Below, piece after piece: positions 1-8,954 of a stretch of 64,000 nt of DNA. Positions within the stretch are counted from its first letter, which is position 1. Each line of letters begins with the position of its first letter. The position numbers were made by a program, and so were the translations under genes. This stretch comes from Cupriavidus necator A5-1 (GTDB lineage: Bacteria; Pseudomonadota; Gammaproteobacteria; Burkholderiales; Burkholderiaceae). The notes beneath the pieces were generated by a model, which worked only from the letters and a program-made list of their open reading frames with translations, was not told the DNA's origin and searched no databases. Location: the NCBI RefSeq assembly GCF_000744095.1, contig NZ_JQLI01000001.1, forward strand, positions 310,001 through 374,000, given 5' to 3'.

Positions 1-242
1 CGGGCCAGGCCCGACCAGTTTGGAAGCCAATTGGCGAAGCCCGCGGGCCCGTTGCTGACGCATCCCCAGGCCAGCCGGAGCATCACCAGGCCCGCGGCGA
101 CATAGCCAAGGTTGCGATGCAGCGGGCCTCCGGAATCCTCATACAGGTCCCACACCACGATGGCTGCCACGCCCCAGTGAGTGAGGCGAACCACTAGGTC
201 CCAGACGCGCACCGATTCCGGTCGTGCGGGCATGACAGGCAT
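1..242 (-). CDS. Cytochrome b561-type membrane protein, N-terminal part (cut by window edge)
   Basis: Reading the minus strand from the ATG at 242 gives about 80 residues that leave the window. Early on there is an RVWDLVVRLTHWG stretch, then VWDLYED, then a hydrophobic helix GYVAAGLVMLRLAWG. The RVWDxxxRxxHW pattern with its His is typical of the first transmembrane helix of Ni/Fe-hydrogenase or cytochrome b561-type diheme b proteins, which carry electrons across the inner membrane. A second ATG at 233 is an equally possible start, and neither has a strong ribosome site. It follows the PepSY remnant by 21 bases on the same strand, a common pairing (PepSY protein plus b-type cytochrome). Family call is fairly sure; the redox partner is unknown. 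Confidence 0.7.
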   Translation of the reverse strand, partial: MPVMPARPESVRVWDLVVRLTHWGVAAIVVWDLYEDSGGPLHRNLGYVAAGLVMLRLAWGCVSNGPAGFANWLPNWSGLA

Positions 243-263
243 GTCGCAGGCACGGTGGCCCGG

Positions 264-419
264 TTACTTCTCGATCTCCGCTTTTACGATATCGAGCGTC
301 TTGGTGTCGAAATAGATTTCGGCCAGGTGCCATAGATTTCGTGGCAATTGCCGCACCTTGAACTTCTTGATGTTGTAGCCCTGCGCCATGATCTTGGCCT
401 TGGCGTCGGTTTCCTTCAT
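264..419 (-). pseudogene. PepSY-domain fragment, N-terminus missing
   Basis: A 51-codon frame beginning AKAKIMAQGYNIKKF and ending EIYFDTKTLDIVKAEIEK matches the second half of small periplasmic PepSY proteins, including the typical YFDxxTxxIVK ending. Such proteins normally start with a signal peptide and about 30 more residues, which are absent here. The frame opens only 3 bases after the stop of the Bug receptor gene, so a rearrangement has probably joined the receptor to this truncated gene. It may still be translated from its ATG but would lack export. Confidence 0.55.
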
Positions 420-422
420 CCG

Positions 423-1403
423 CTAGTCCACCGTCGCGCCGGTATCTCTGACGATCTTCCCCAACCGTACCGTTTCCCCGCGAACCAAGGCGCCAAAAGC
501 CTCTGGTGTGCCACCGACCGCTGGCGTTCCAAGCGCTTCCCAGCGCTTGCGGAACTCCGGATCGGCAAAGATCGCATTGATTGTGCGGTTGAGGCTGAGC
601 ACGACGTCGCGAGGTGTCGCAACTGGCACCGCAATGCCGTGCCATGCGACAAAATCGAACCCTGGCATGCCGGATTCCGCTAGCGTCGGAACATCGGGCA
701 ACGCCGGAACCCGGCCTTTGGTGGTAACGGCGAGAGGACGTAGCTTGCCGGCTTTGATATAAGGCAAAGAGCTGGCCAGGATGTCGAACATGACCGGCAC
801 CTGGGCTCCCAGCACGTCGTTCAAGGCAGGCCCCGCACCTTTGTACGAGATGTGCTGCATCTTTGTTGTGGCTGCCGTATTGAACAGTTCCCCGGCCAGG
901 TGCTGGGGCGTTCCATTGCCGGCCGAGGCGAAGCTGTAGTCCCCCGGTTTGCTCTTGACGGAAGCAATGAAGGACTTCACGTCCTTCACAGAGGATGAGG
1001 GGTGAACTTCCAGCACCAGCGGGAACGCTGAAATCTGGATCACCGGAGCAAGATCCGCCTGTGGGTTAAAAGGCAGATTCCGGTAGAGCGTGGGATTCAC
1101 AGCCATCGGCCCGCTTGCAGCGAGCAGGATCGTGTAGCCGTCGGGGGCAGCCTTGGCGACCACGTCCGTTCCGATGTTGCCGCCCGCACCGGCACGGTTC
1201 TCGACCACAACTGGTACGCCAAGTCGCGATTGCATGCTCGCCTGCAGCAGCCGCGCCATGAGGTCGGTCGGACCTCCGGGCGGATAGGGTACGACGAAGC
1301 GAATTGGCTTCGTTGGATAAGTCCCGGAGCTTGCCGCCGCGGCGCTCGCGCAGCCAGACGCGAGCAGCAGGCCAAAGCAGGCCAGTGTCAATTCTCTTTT
1401 CAA
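423..1403 (-). CDS. Bug/TctC-family periplasmic solute receptor
   Basis: A 326-residue tripartite tricarboxylate transporter-type receptor (Bug family), which binds small organic acids or amides in the periplasm. The mature part opens YPTKPIRFVVPYPPGG (Gly pair at residues 43-44), followed by the family landmarks VVENRAGAGGNIG and PDGYTILLA, and closes with a normal Bug C-terminus. I chose the TTG at 1403 because it gives a clean signal peptide (KRELTLACFGLLLASGCASA) and has GAGGAG 8 bases upstream; the open frame continues far upstream without signal-peptide character. Cys18 makes a poor lipobox, so cleavage by signal peptidase I is more likely. No membrane subunits (TctA/TctB) lie nearby, as usual for orphan Bug genes. 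The ligand cannot be told. Confidence 0.9.
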   Translation of the reverse strand: MKRELTLACFGLLLASGCASAAAASSGTYPTKPIRFVVPYPPGGPTDLMARLLQASMQSRLGVPVVVENRAGAGGNIGTDVVAKAAPDGYTILLAASGPMAVNPTLYRNLPFNPQADLAPVIQISAFPLVLEVHPSSSVKDVKSFIASVKSKPGDYSFASAGNGTPQHLAGELFNTAATTKMQHISYKGAGPALNDVLGAQVPVMFDILASSLPYIKAGKLRPLAVTTKGRVPALPDVPTLAESGMPGFDFVAWHGIAVPVATPRDVVLSLNRTINAIFADPEFRKRWEALGTPAVGGTPEAFGALVRGETVRLGKIVRDTGATVD

Positions 1404-2901
1404 GAGTGTCTCCTCTTCCGCTCGCCTATGCCCCCTCCTTTCTCGGCTTGTGGTGTGCCATCGGAATCGTGTCGGAGTAAGCAGGCGAGGGCGAGTATAG
1501 AAGGCGGTAACCAATGCGTGTATTGGTATTTTTTGATCTATTGATCGGGATTTCAGATCAAACCGCGTGCACCCCGGAAATCCCTCCAGGGCCCCGGCGA
1601 GCATATCGAGCCCACGCTTCAAGTTGACTCCGCAAGTCCGCCAGTTATTGCGGAGGCAGGTGTGGAGTGGGTGGATCAGGGTAAGGTTGTCATCAAGATC
1701 CGATAGAAGGAGCTATGCCTGTTTGTTTCCTCGCAGATGTAGCGGTGCTTGCCCCCACGTCAGTCCACACTGCCGCGTCGGGCGACTGAAATGGGCACGC
1801 TCTCGTAGAAGGAAAAGAGACTGTGTGACTATGTCGTTGACGTGGAAAGTCAACCGTCCGTTGTCAGCGTGGAGCCGACTTTCAAACGTCCGCGTAGCAA
1901 TCAAGTGGAAGGGCCACTCATGGCCGGGATCGGTCGCACGCCTGGCGACGGTGACTGGTTCGTTTTCGGCCGAGCCGGGCAATCACTTTCCGATTCTCCA
2001 ACGGCTGAATCAATCAGATTGAGCGTCAGGATGTTGGATCCGGATGCCAGGGTTGTCGATGCGCACTTGGTGCTGGCCCTGCCACCATTTGATCCGCTGG
2101 CAATAGCCGCAAAAAGGTCCAAGTCCGCCCGGGTTCTCGGCACCTCAGCAAGGTCCCACTCCTCGCGTTGCGGAATCACCATGCCGCGTCGTGCCTTGCC
2201 GGGCCGTGAAGCGGGCGCAGCAATGGGTGGTTGTCCGCGCTCACAGTCGGCATGGTTTCTCAATAGCAGTAACTGTTACCAGGAGCAGCCTAATCGAACC
2301 ACAATAGTGCGGTCGGGCGGCATACAGGAACAGGAACCGTCGGTCATCTGGTCTGCTGCGGCCGTGGTGATTGGCGCTTCACGGCCTACTTGCCGCTGCG
2401 CTTGCCGCCGATGCCGACCTTGCCGCGCCCGACCTTCCGATGCGGTACACAGGGGCGCAGCCTCTTTCTGGAGCTAGCCGTCAACGTGACGTGCTCCGCA
2501 GGGTAGCGGGTTGTTCTATGCAGCGCGACCTGGTAGGCGGGATGGCCCGGATCTATGCGCTTGATAGCTGACATGATTGGCACCTCCTCAAAGGATTCTG
2601 GTCCGAAAAGGTACGGCGATTATGCCGCCTTCCTGAACACGCCATGCGCTCGTTCTGGTGGATGCCGGCAATGGTCGGGCGTCGATCGGCGTGCGGCGTC
2701 GACAGCAATCGATACTCCCTCCGTATCATCGCAGACCCAATCAGTATTGGACGAAGCCAGCCAGCCGCCCATACGATGCATGCGCATTGTCGACCAATAC
2801 GAACGAGGACAGCGCCAACCCAGCGCAGAGGTCGCCCTCTCGGTGACCCCGGAGGCACCAAAAAAATACCCCGTCCCCCCTACCTAATCTACTGAACAAG
2901 C
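1404..2901. other. Mostly non-coding, eroded stretch
   Basis: About 1.5 kb without a convincing intact gene. Frames on both strands have atypical composition. Two scraps look coding: a plus-strand tail (about 1545-1706) ending VEWVDQGKVVIKIR then TAG, which I cannot assign, and the short minus-strand frame at 2386-2574 described separately. I read this as decayed DNA between the Bug receptor and the BKACE gene. Confidence 0.5.
2386..2574 (-). CDS. Short hypothetical frame, possibly RidA-like N-terminus remnant
   Basis: A 62-residue frame with a strong ribosome site (GGAGGT, 6 bases before the ATG at 2574). It opens MSAIKRIDPGHPAYQVALH, which resembles the IKRIxPGxxxxQAVVH opening of RidA/YjgF enamine deaminases, but then diverges into a basic tail with no RidA core. 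The likeliest reading is a start-site remnant of a RidA-type gene followed by frame loss; it could also be spurious. Confidence 0.3.
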   Translation of the reverse strand: MSAIKRIDPGHPAYQVALHRTTRYPAEHVTLTASSRKRLRPCVPHRKVGRGKVGIGGKRSGK

Positions 2902-3726
2902 ATGAACAAGCCTTGCATCATTTCTGTTGCGATCACGGGATCACTGCCGTGCAAGAAAGACAATCCGGCTGTGCCGATCACGGTGAACGAGCAGGTGGAA
3001 TCGACCCAGGCGGCATTCGAAGCCGGGGCGACCCTGGTTCATCTCCACGTACGCAACGATGACGAAACTCCCACGTCAAATCCCGATCGTTTCGCCCTGG
3101 TTCTGGAAGGCATTCGCAAGTACGCGCCGGGCATGATCACCCAGGTGTCCACCGGTGGTCGCTCTGGGGCCGGCAATGAGAGAGGTGCCATGCTATCCCT
3201 GCGGCCTGACATGGCATCCTTGGCAACCGGCTCGGTCAATTTCCCGACCCGGGTCTATGACAATCCGCCGGACCTGGTCGACTGGCTCGCCGCCGAAATG
3301 AAAGCCTACGGCATCAAGCCCGAAGTCGAGGCCTTTGACCTGTCGATGATCTTCCAGGCCGCAGCTATGCAGGCGGCGGGCGCGATCGTCGGTCCCCTGC
3401 ACATCCAGTTTGTCATGGGCATCAAGAACGCAATGCCTGTCGATCGCGAAGTGCTTGAATTCTACGTTCGTACCCTCAAGCGCCTTTCGCCCGATGCTAC
3501 CTGGACAGGCGCCGGCATCGGTCGCAATCAACTGACGATGGCTCGCTGGTCTCTCGAACTCGGGGGGCACTGCCGCACCGGGCTCGAGGACAATGTGCGG
3601 ATGGACAAGAATACGCTCGCCCCGTCCAATGCCGCGCTTGTGCGCCAGGTTGCCGAGCTTTGTGAGGAGTATGGTCGCCCCGTCGCGACCGCAGCCCAGG
3701 CTCGCGAGATCCTGAATCTGAGCTGA
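2902..3726 (+). CDS. BKACE-family beta-keto acid cleavage enzyme (DUF849)
   Basis: A 274-residue TIM-barrel enzyme of the BKACE (3-keto-5-aminohexanoate cleavage) family. These zinc enzymes condense a beta-keto acid with acetyl-CoA to give acetoacetate and a new acyl-CoA. The two metal-binding His of HLHVR are at residues 47 and 49, the substrate/CoA loop TQVSTGGRSGAG at about 80-91, and the late GLEDNVRM block supplies the acidic ligand typical of the family. Length is normal for the family (about 270-310). The ATG at 2902 has no good ribosome site, but the protein starts at the expected CIISVAITG strand. No partner dehydrogenase or transporter is next to it, so the keto acid is unknown; carnitine, lysine and many other breakdown routes use such enzymes. 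Confidence 0.9.
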   Translation: MNKPCIISVAITGSLPCKKDNPAVPITVNEQVESTQAAFEAGATLVHLHVRNDDETPTSNPDRFALVLEGIRKYAPGMITQVSTGGRSGAGNERGAMLSLRPDMASLATGSVNFPTRVYDNPPDLVDWLAAEMKAYGIKPEVEAFDLSMIFQAAAMQAAGAIVGPLHIQFVMGIKNAMPVDREVLEFYVRTLKRLSPDATWTGAGIGRNQLTMARWSLELGGHCRTGLEDNVRMDKNTLAPSNAALVRQVAELCEEYGRPVATAAQAREILNLS

Positions 3727-3734
3727 ACAGCATT

Positions 3735-3860
3735 CCCACATCGCTCACGACAACACCAACCCCAAGCCGTTCATCTGGACCAAGAGCGCGCGCGACATCC
3801 TACAGAAAGTCATTCGCGCCAACCGCCGATTAAGTTCCAAACAGAATGGAACGCTGCACT
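3735..3860 (+). pseudogene. IS630-family transposase C-terminal remnant
   Basis: One frame reads HDNTNPKPFIWTKSARDIL followed by a helix and ends NGTLH. This is the extreme C-terminus of the IS630 transposases that end with NxxPKPFxWTK...ILxKV. Everything upstream of this tail is gone, and the downstream frame is unrelated. It is a different IS630 lineage from the two copies at 36-38 kb and 43 kb. Confidence 0.7.
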
Positions 3861-3982
3861 GGAAGAGGTTGCCGGCATCATTGGCTGCCTCGGCCTTCTT
3901 CGTGCGCGGCTACATCGGCGCCGGCTCGGCCTTCATCTGGTCCGCGGGCTGATCGCTGGTCGCAAATCGATGAGCAACAAAA

Positions 3983-4001
3983 AGCACCTGTTACAGGTGC
4001 T
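3983..4001. terminator. Perfect small hairpin
   Basis: An 8-bp perfect inverted repeat (AGCACCTG and CAGGTGCT) around a TTA loop. It has no following T run on either strand, so it is at best a weak terminator, about 260 bases downstream of the BKACE gene. Confidence 0.3.
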
Positions 4002-4027
4002 CGGCGCTTTCAGCCCTAGAGACGCGT

Positions 4028-4060
4028 CCGAACCGGGTCAGCGTTCCTGATCCGGTTCGG
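4028..4060. terminator. Long GC-rich hairpin
   Basis: Arms CCGAACCGG and CCGGTTCGG, extended inward by TCA/TGA with one G:T pair, enclose a 7-base loop. It lies between the convergent BKACE gene and lactate permease gene and may block read-through from either side. There is no T tract. Confidence 0.4.
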
Positions 4061-4502
4061 GCTTGCAGGTTGCAGGCCTGCCACGACCACGTTCCATCCA
4101 AGAAGGCATGATCGTCTCGCTGACCTACCTTCGCTTTGCTACAGCGTGTCTCAGTCAGCACTTAAATTATAGGGCAGCCGATGGTTGGGTCAACCCGAAC
4201 CTGGCTTTGCCGCCGTGCGACCAGCGACATAGGGTGGCACAAATGAAAGAAAGCCCTGGCAAGGTAGCCAGGGCGTAAACGGGGAAGCGACATATCTTGG
4301 CGAGATGTAAGGTGCTGTATAAGTAGCTTACTCGCAGCAGGACTAGCAGACCTTGTGCTCTGTCGTCCGAAGGCGCCGTCGCGGCAGGTCTGCCAGTCGA
4401 GGCGTGCATGGGATAGCGACGCGAATTCGTTGAACTGCTCCTTACCGGTTGCTCACTGGCTCTTGCCGACCCGTGACCCAGACATTTGGCGTCCGGTAGT
4501 TG
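4061..4502. other. Intergenic stretch without recognisable gene
   Basis: About 440 bases between two hairpins. Frames on both strands are short, lack ribosome sites and show no family motif. Confidence 0.5.
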
Positions 4503-4533
4503 GCTGGCCGCTTCGATATACGAAGCGGCCAGC
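4503..4533 (-). terminator. Hairpin directly after the lactate permease gene
   Basis: A 13-bp perfect stem (arms 4503-4515 and 4521-4533, loop ATATA) begins 7 bases past the permease stop codon on the minus strand. Position and strength fit a transcription terminator, although no T run follows. Confidence 0.6.
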
Positions 4534-4540
4534 TTACGCT

Positions 4541-6355
4541 TCACTTGCCGACCGGCGGTATCGGAATGATCCCCGGGAAGACGTAGGCTTGCAGCAGCGC
4601 GATCAGGCCGATCAGCGCGGCGCCGGCGATGGAGTGCCAGAAAATCGTGCGGAAGATGGGCCCCAACGCGTGCGACCGCTCCGTTGGCTCGTCGTAGCAT
4701 GCCGCACAGGCCACCATGATTGACTGCGCGTCGATCATCTTTCCCATCACGCCGCCGGTCGAGTTCGTGGCGACGATCAGTATCGGGTTCAGGTTGAGTT
4801 GTTGGGCAGTGATTCGCTGCAGGCTACCGAACAGGGCATTGGAAGCAGTGTCGGAGCCCGTCAGGAAGACGCCGAGCCAGCCCAGGTAGGCGGCAAAGAA
4901 GGGATATAGGTAGCCGGCCCCGGTGAACGCGAGGCCGAGCACCGCGTCAGTACCGGCGTACCGCGTCAGGAAGCCGAGCCCAAGGACTTGCGCGATCACC
5001 AGGACTGGAATCTTCATGCGCTGGAGGGTCTGGCCGAAGGCCGCTTTCCATTGCGCCGCACTCAGCCTGAGGACCAGGCCGGACAGGATGGCCGCGACGA
5101 ACACGCCCGTCCCGGCGGCCGAGAGCCAGTTGATGGTGAACCTTGCCACCTCCGGTTTGGCATTGACCAGCGCCACCGGTGGCATCCGTTGCACCAGGTT
5201 GTGCAAGGCCGGCATGTCCCAGACCGGCAGCGAGAGCGTTCCTGAGAACGGTGAGCCGAGCAAGGTCGTGGAAAACGTGACCGAGGAGAACAGGTTGTTC
5301 AGATACTTCTTAAACTCCGGAATGCCCCAGATGGCGCAGCAAAGGATCAGGATCACCCAGGGCAGCCATGCGTAGACTGTCTCCCGGGTCGTGTACGGGT
5401 ACTTCCACTCGGTACTGTCGACCGTGGCATTCGCGCTGGCCTCGCCGGCCGCAGCCAGCGCCTCTCGCTCGGCCCTGAGCAGGAAGCGTGTCTTCGGATG
5501 CCACAAAAAGCGCAGGAACAGCGCAGTGCAGGTGACCGAAAACACGCCGGAGACCACATCCGTCATCAGGTGGAACTCGTTGGTTCCTGACGCGAACCAC
5601 TGCATGACGGCGAACGATGCCCCGGCGCACAGCGCCGCCGGCCACACCTCGAATGCTTCCTTCCAGGTGCCGCCTTCCATCTTCACGAACGTGGCAACAA
5701 GCCAGAACGGCACCAGGATCGAGACAAAGGGCAGTTGGCGGCCGGCCATTGCGGACAGCGTGACCTGGTCCAAGCCGCTCACCGCCGCCAGCGTGACGAT
5801 CGGCGTGCCGATCGCTCCCCACGCGACCGGCGCGGTATTGGCCAGAAGATTCAGGACAGCGGACTGGAAGGGCTTGAATCCCAGGCCCACCATCACCGCG
5901 CCGGCGATCGCCACCGGCGTCCCGAAGCCCGAAGTCCCCTCGATGATCGCCCCGAATGAAAACGCGATCAGCACGCACTGCAACCGCCGATCGAACGAGA
6001 TATGGATGATGGACTCCTTCACAATCTCGAACTTGCCCGTCACCACGGTCATCGTGTACAGGAACATCGCAGCCAGGACGATCCAAATGATGCCCAGGAA
6101 GCCGGACAGCGACCCGAGCGCAAAGGCCGACGCCGCCGAGGCAAGTGGCATCCTGAAAGCGATGCAGGAGACCAGGAAGGCGGCGATGACGCCATAGAAC
6201 GCGGCATAGGGCGCGGAGATGCCGAGGTGCACGTTGCCTTGCGCATCGCGGTGCCGATGCAGGGCGATGAAGTACAAGAGCACAAGGATCGGGATCGCGG
6301 CCACCACTGTGGAAAGAAACACGTTCCCGAGCGGATCGTATGTCTGCTGGTACAT
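4541..6355 (-). CDS. lldP: L-lactate/glycolate permease, LctP family
   Basis: A 604-residue inner-membrane carrier of the lactate permease family, taking up L-lactate, D-lactate or glycolate with protons. The start MYQQTYDPLGNVFLSTVVAAIPI is the classic LldP N-terminus, and about 12-14 hydrophobic helices follow. Conserved blocks are visible: GTSGFGTPVAIAGA, NTAPVAWGAIGTPI, FLTGSDTASNALFG and NSTGGVMGKMI. GAGGGA lies shortly before the ATG at 6355. It stands alone, without lactate dehydrogenase or a lut cluster beside it, so lactate and glycolate are equally likely substrates; a LutC fragment exists only 43 kb away. Length is slightly above the usual 550-560 because of a longer loop near residue 290. 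Confidence 0.93.
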   Translation of the reverse strand: MYQQTYDPLGNVFLSTVVAAIPILVLLYFIALHRHRDAQGNVHLGISAPYAAFYGVIAAFLVSCIAFRMPLASAASAFALGSLSGFLGIIWIVLAAMFLYTMTVVTGKFEIVKESIIHISFDRRLQCVLIAFSFGAIIEGTSGFGTPVAIAGAVMVGLGFKPFQSAVLNLLANTAPVAWGAIGTPIVTLAAVSGLDQVTLSAMAGRQLPFVSILVPFWLVATFVKMEGGTWKEAFEVWPAALCAGASFAVMQWFASGTNEFHLMTDVVSGVFSVTCTALFLRFLWHPKTRFLLRAEREALAAAGEASANATVDSTEWKYPYTTRETVYAWLPWVILILCCAIWGIPEFKKYLNNLFSSVTFSTTLLGSPFSGTLSLPVWDMPALHNLVQRMPPVALVNAKPEVARFTINWLSAAGTGVFVAAILSGLVLRLSAAQWKAAFGQTLQRMKIPVLVIAQVLGLGFLTRYAGTDAVLGLAFTGAGYLYPFFAAYLGWLGVFLTGSDTASNALFGSLQRITAQQLNLNPILIVATNSTGGVMGKMIDAQSIMVACAACYDEPTERSHALGPIFRTIFWHSIAGAALIGLIALLQAYVFPGIIPIPPVGK

Positions 6356-6419
6356 GGTTTCCCTCGTCGGTTACCCCGTTCAAATGAATCGGCTGCTGCA
6401 CATTCACTTGGCGAATTAG

Positions 6420-7520
6420 TATCCGGTACGCGAGTTGTTCTTAGGCGAAGAGCAGCGGGGTCCGCAAAAATTCTACTGCTGTATGTACAGGCCAGCAAAC
6501 CAGAACGTGCGCCGGCTTCCCCGGCCCGATGTCACGACTGCGCGGCGACACCGTAAAGGACCGCCGGTCTTGCTGTTGTGCCGCACCCAGCAGATAGGCA
6601 AGAAATCATCATAAGCAACGTCCGAGATTTCACATTCGTTGCGTTCGCGCCCTTGCATCAGGGGCATTCCTCCGTCACAGGGGGTCTACCATTGCAGCTA
6701 TCGCTTCCGTAGCGGCACAGACTTGACGGCTCGGGTATCGGCGGCGCCAGCGCTCGCAAATCGGGTGATCGAAATCGGTGCATAGGCCGAGATATAGATC
6801 TTCTCGTGCCGCATTGTCCGGTCAGCGCCCCCCTTCCGGCTGAGAGCGTCTTCCCCATTTCTGCAGGCATGCATGCAGAATGGGGTCGCTTCAGAAAGTA
6901 CGATGACCCGATCAAGCCCGGTTCCAATACGCTCTCAATGACCTGTTAGCCGCAGGCCCAGCAGCAGCATGACGGAGACTGTCAGCAGCGGCGTTAGTGA
7001 CTGCCAGAAGCACACCGGATTGCGTTCAAGAAGCGAGATCGGACGGCGACCTTGGGATTGACGTTCATAGGGCACCGTCAGTGGCAAGGATGAAAACTTC
7101 GCCGACTTCGGCTCGCCAGCCGGCGCTTCCCGACCCACTGCCGCCGGTCGCGCGGTCGGGCATTTAAGGGCAGCTAACGGAATGGTCCGGTCACTCACGC
7201 CGGCGTCTTGGGGACAGGAGTTCGGCCTTTGCGGACGTTGGAGTGTCGGCGAATGTGAGCCAGCTCGTAGGCGCTTTGCCGACATTCACACCGTTGCAGC
7301 CTCGAATGTGAGGTACCGTTGCGAGTGGACGAGTACCTGCGACCCAATTTGGCCGGTTGGCACGGGTGCGGCCCAAAGGCCGCTTTGGAGTGCCCAACCG
7401 ACGCTCGAACGCCATCGGGCCGCTTTCGATCAAGTTCATACGGGTAGTGACAGGCTTCGTCTATCTGGCGGTCATCCTCCAGCTAGATCATCAGTGGACC
7501 CGTCGACCTGCGAGATCGCG
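6420..7520. other. 1.1-kb stretch with no supported gene
   Basis: Upstream of the permease. The minus-strand frame 6935-7285 ends in a hydrophobic helix (LTPLLTVSVMLLLGLRL), but the rest has no coding character. Positions 7080-7160 and 7370-7430 contain short GC-rich inverted segments (gccggcgcttcccgaccc type) resembling the intergenic repeat at 17956 and 19576. The permease promoter should lie within about 6360-6500. Confidence 0.45.
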
Positions 7521-8054
7521 CTAAGCGTTGTCGCTCGCCCGTTGGAATACATCGACAGTGGCCTCGAGCGTCATTCGTGCCTTTTCGCGCCGTCTGCGCG
7601 CGAGTCGCTCCGCGCCGGCGCTCCGTTCGGCCTCACCGGCAAGCAAAGCGTGAATGTCGGGGAGCGTATAGATGGCGCCACGACTGCCCCAGGTACCGTC
7701 CGGGATCTCCGTCGGGAAGACCCAGACGCGCGATGCGACCTCTTCGAACGGTCGGTTCTCGGCGCGGGCCACCGCTTCCGTGACTGCCTTAACCAGCGCT
7801 CTACGCGACTCGTCGGTGTATTGCCCTTCGGGCGCCGACGGAATGATCCGGTAGCGCGCTGCTTTCGAGCGTTCCCCACCGACGAATACCGCAGCAGGTC
7901 GATGGAGATTGAGAACGGATACGCTCTGTGCAATCGGATTGGCCGGATCGTACCCTTCCACTTTGATCAGAATGTCAGTCAATTCTTTGATCAGATGGGC
8001 TTCCGCCTCACGGGTCAAGGCATCTTCCGGCCAGAGTGCGTCGATCATTGGCAT
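7521..8054 (-). CDS. Tautomerase-superfamily protein
   Basis: A 177-residue member of the 4-oxalocrotonate tautomerase superfamily. The initiator Met is followed by Pro2 (MPMIDALWP), which becomes the catalytic N-terminal proline after Met removal. Two beta-alpha-beta halves are visible: residues 1-60 with ALTREAEAHLIKELTDIL, and a second around YTDESRRALVKAVTEAV. This gives the double length seen in fused tautomerases. GGAG lies 8 bases before the ATG. It is the third gene of a minus-strand group after the SDR and Ohr genes, 76 bases downstream of Ohr. A role in reactive carbonyl or oxidative stress is an inference from its neighbours; the substrate is unknown. Confidence 0.85.
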   Translation of the reverse strand: MPMIDALWPEDALTREAEAHLIKELTDILIKVEGYDPANPIAQSVSVLNLHRPAAVFVGGERSKAARYRIIPSAPEGQYTDESRRALVKAVTEAVARAENRPFEEVASRVWVFPTEIPDGTWGSRGAIYTLPDIHALLAGEAERSAGAERLARRRREKARMTLEATVDVFQRASDNA

Positions 8055-8130
8055 GGTGCTGCTCCTTTTCAGTGTTTTGGCCTGGCGGTTCGCAAGAGAG
8101 CTCTTCCACTCGTTCAGGCATGCATTCCGG

Positions 8131-8547
8131 TTAAATGAGCGCGATCATGACATCGATGTTGCCGCGCGTAGCCTTGGAATACGGACAGGTCTGATGTGCC
8201 CGGTCCACCAGCGCCTGAGCGACGTCACGCGGCAAGCCGGGAAGGCTCACGTTCAAACGCGCCTGGAGAAAGTAGGCGCCGTCAGTAGTCCCGAAATCAA
8301 TTTCGGCATCGACACTCGTGTCGACCGGCAGCATGACGTTCAAGGCGCGTGCGGCCCCACTCATTGCGCCAATAAAGCATGCCGACCAGCCGGCGCCGAA
8401 CAGTTGCTCGGGATTCGTCCCCGCGCCTGCGGAACCCGGTCGCGAAAGTTTGATGTCGAGGCGACCGTCCGAACTGCGCGCGGCCCCATCGCGGCCGCCC
8501 GTCGTATGGGTCTTGCCTGTGTACAGCACGTTTTCGATTCGAGTCAT
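8131..8547 (-). CDS. ohr: Organic hydroperoxide resistance protein Ohr
   Basis: A 138-residue cytosolic thiol peroxidase that reduces organic and fatty-acid hydroperoxides using lipoylated proteins or similar dithiols. The two redox cysteines are Cys57 (AGWSACFIG) and Cys121 (CPYSKATRGN). The early HTTGGRDG block carries the catalytic-loop Arg, and TNPEQLF carries the Glu that positions it. I placed the start at ATG 8547 (GGAG upstream), giving the canonical MTRIENVLYT opening; the longer open frame adds residues not found in the family. The divergent MarR repressor OhrR usually seen nearby is absent. It lies between an SDR and a tautomerase on the same strand. Confidence 0.95.
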   Translation of the reverse strand: MTRIENVLYTGKTHTTGGRDGAARSSDGRLDIKLSRPGSAGAGTNPEQLFGAGWSACFIGAMSGAARALNVMLPVDTSVDAEIDFGTTDGAYFLQARLNVSLPGLPRDVAQALVDRAHQTCPYSKATRGNIDVMIALI

Positions 8548-8778
8548 GATGGTTTGCTCCAGTCGATCAATGGAAGTATTAAAGTGCGCAGATTTATCCC
8601 GCGTGTGTCGGAAAGTGCCGGTTTTGTAATCTCGGGTATCAACTGGCACTGCGGATACAGTGCGCTACACGGCTGCGGCGCGTCAGATCCAGCGAATGCA
8701 ACACCGGGCCGCGCGCCGTCATATCGAGTGTCAGAACAGATGTCGCACGCCTATCCACCTGACGCCGAACTGAACTGA

Positions 8779-8899
8779 TCACCGCCCGGAATGCCCGTAG
8801 GCGTCGAATTTGGCTAAACCGAGCGTCGCGAGCCGATTGTTCGTCACACGGTCTACGAACGGATAGAGGGCGTCGCGCGTGATAGCGGATAGTAGGCAT
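8779..8899 (-). pseudogene. Small frameshifted gene of unknown family
   Basis: Just after the SDR stop codon, an ATG at 8899 with GGAG 6 bases upstream opens MPTIRYHAR. One frame over, the text reads RDALYPFVDRVTNNRLATLGLAKFDAYGHSGR before a TGA. Joining the two needs one base change near 8875 and would give about 40 coding-like residues. I do not recognise the family. Confidence 0.35.
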
Positions 8900-8954
8900 G
8901 TGAATCTCCGTGATACGGTGCGCGAATAGCGCCGTTGTAGGCGCCTCGGTAGGC

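Noticed and set aside
1567..2477. Long plus-strand frames upstream of the BKACE gene
   Set aside because: No ribosome sites, no family resemblance, and composition typical of non-coding GC-rich DNA.
5310..6407. 365-codon minus-strand open frame
   Set aside because: It is a shifted shadow of the lactate permease: Arg/Gly-rich, no hydrophobic helices, no family motif.
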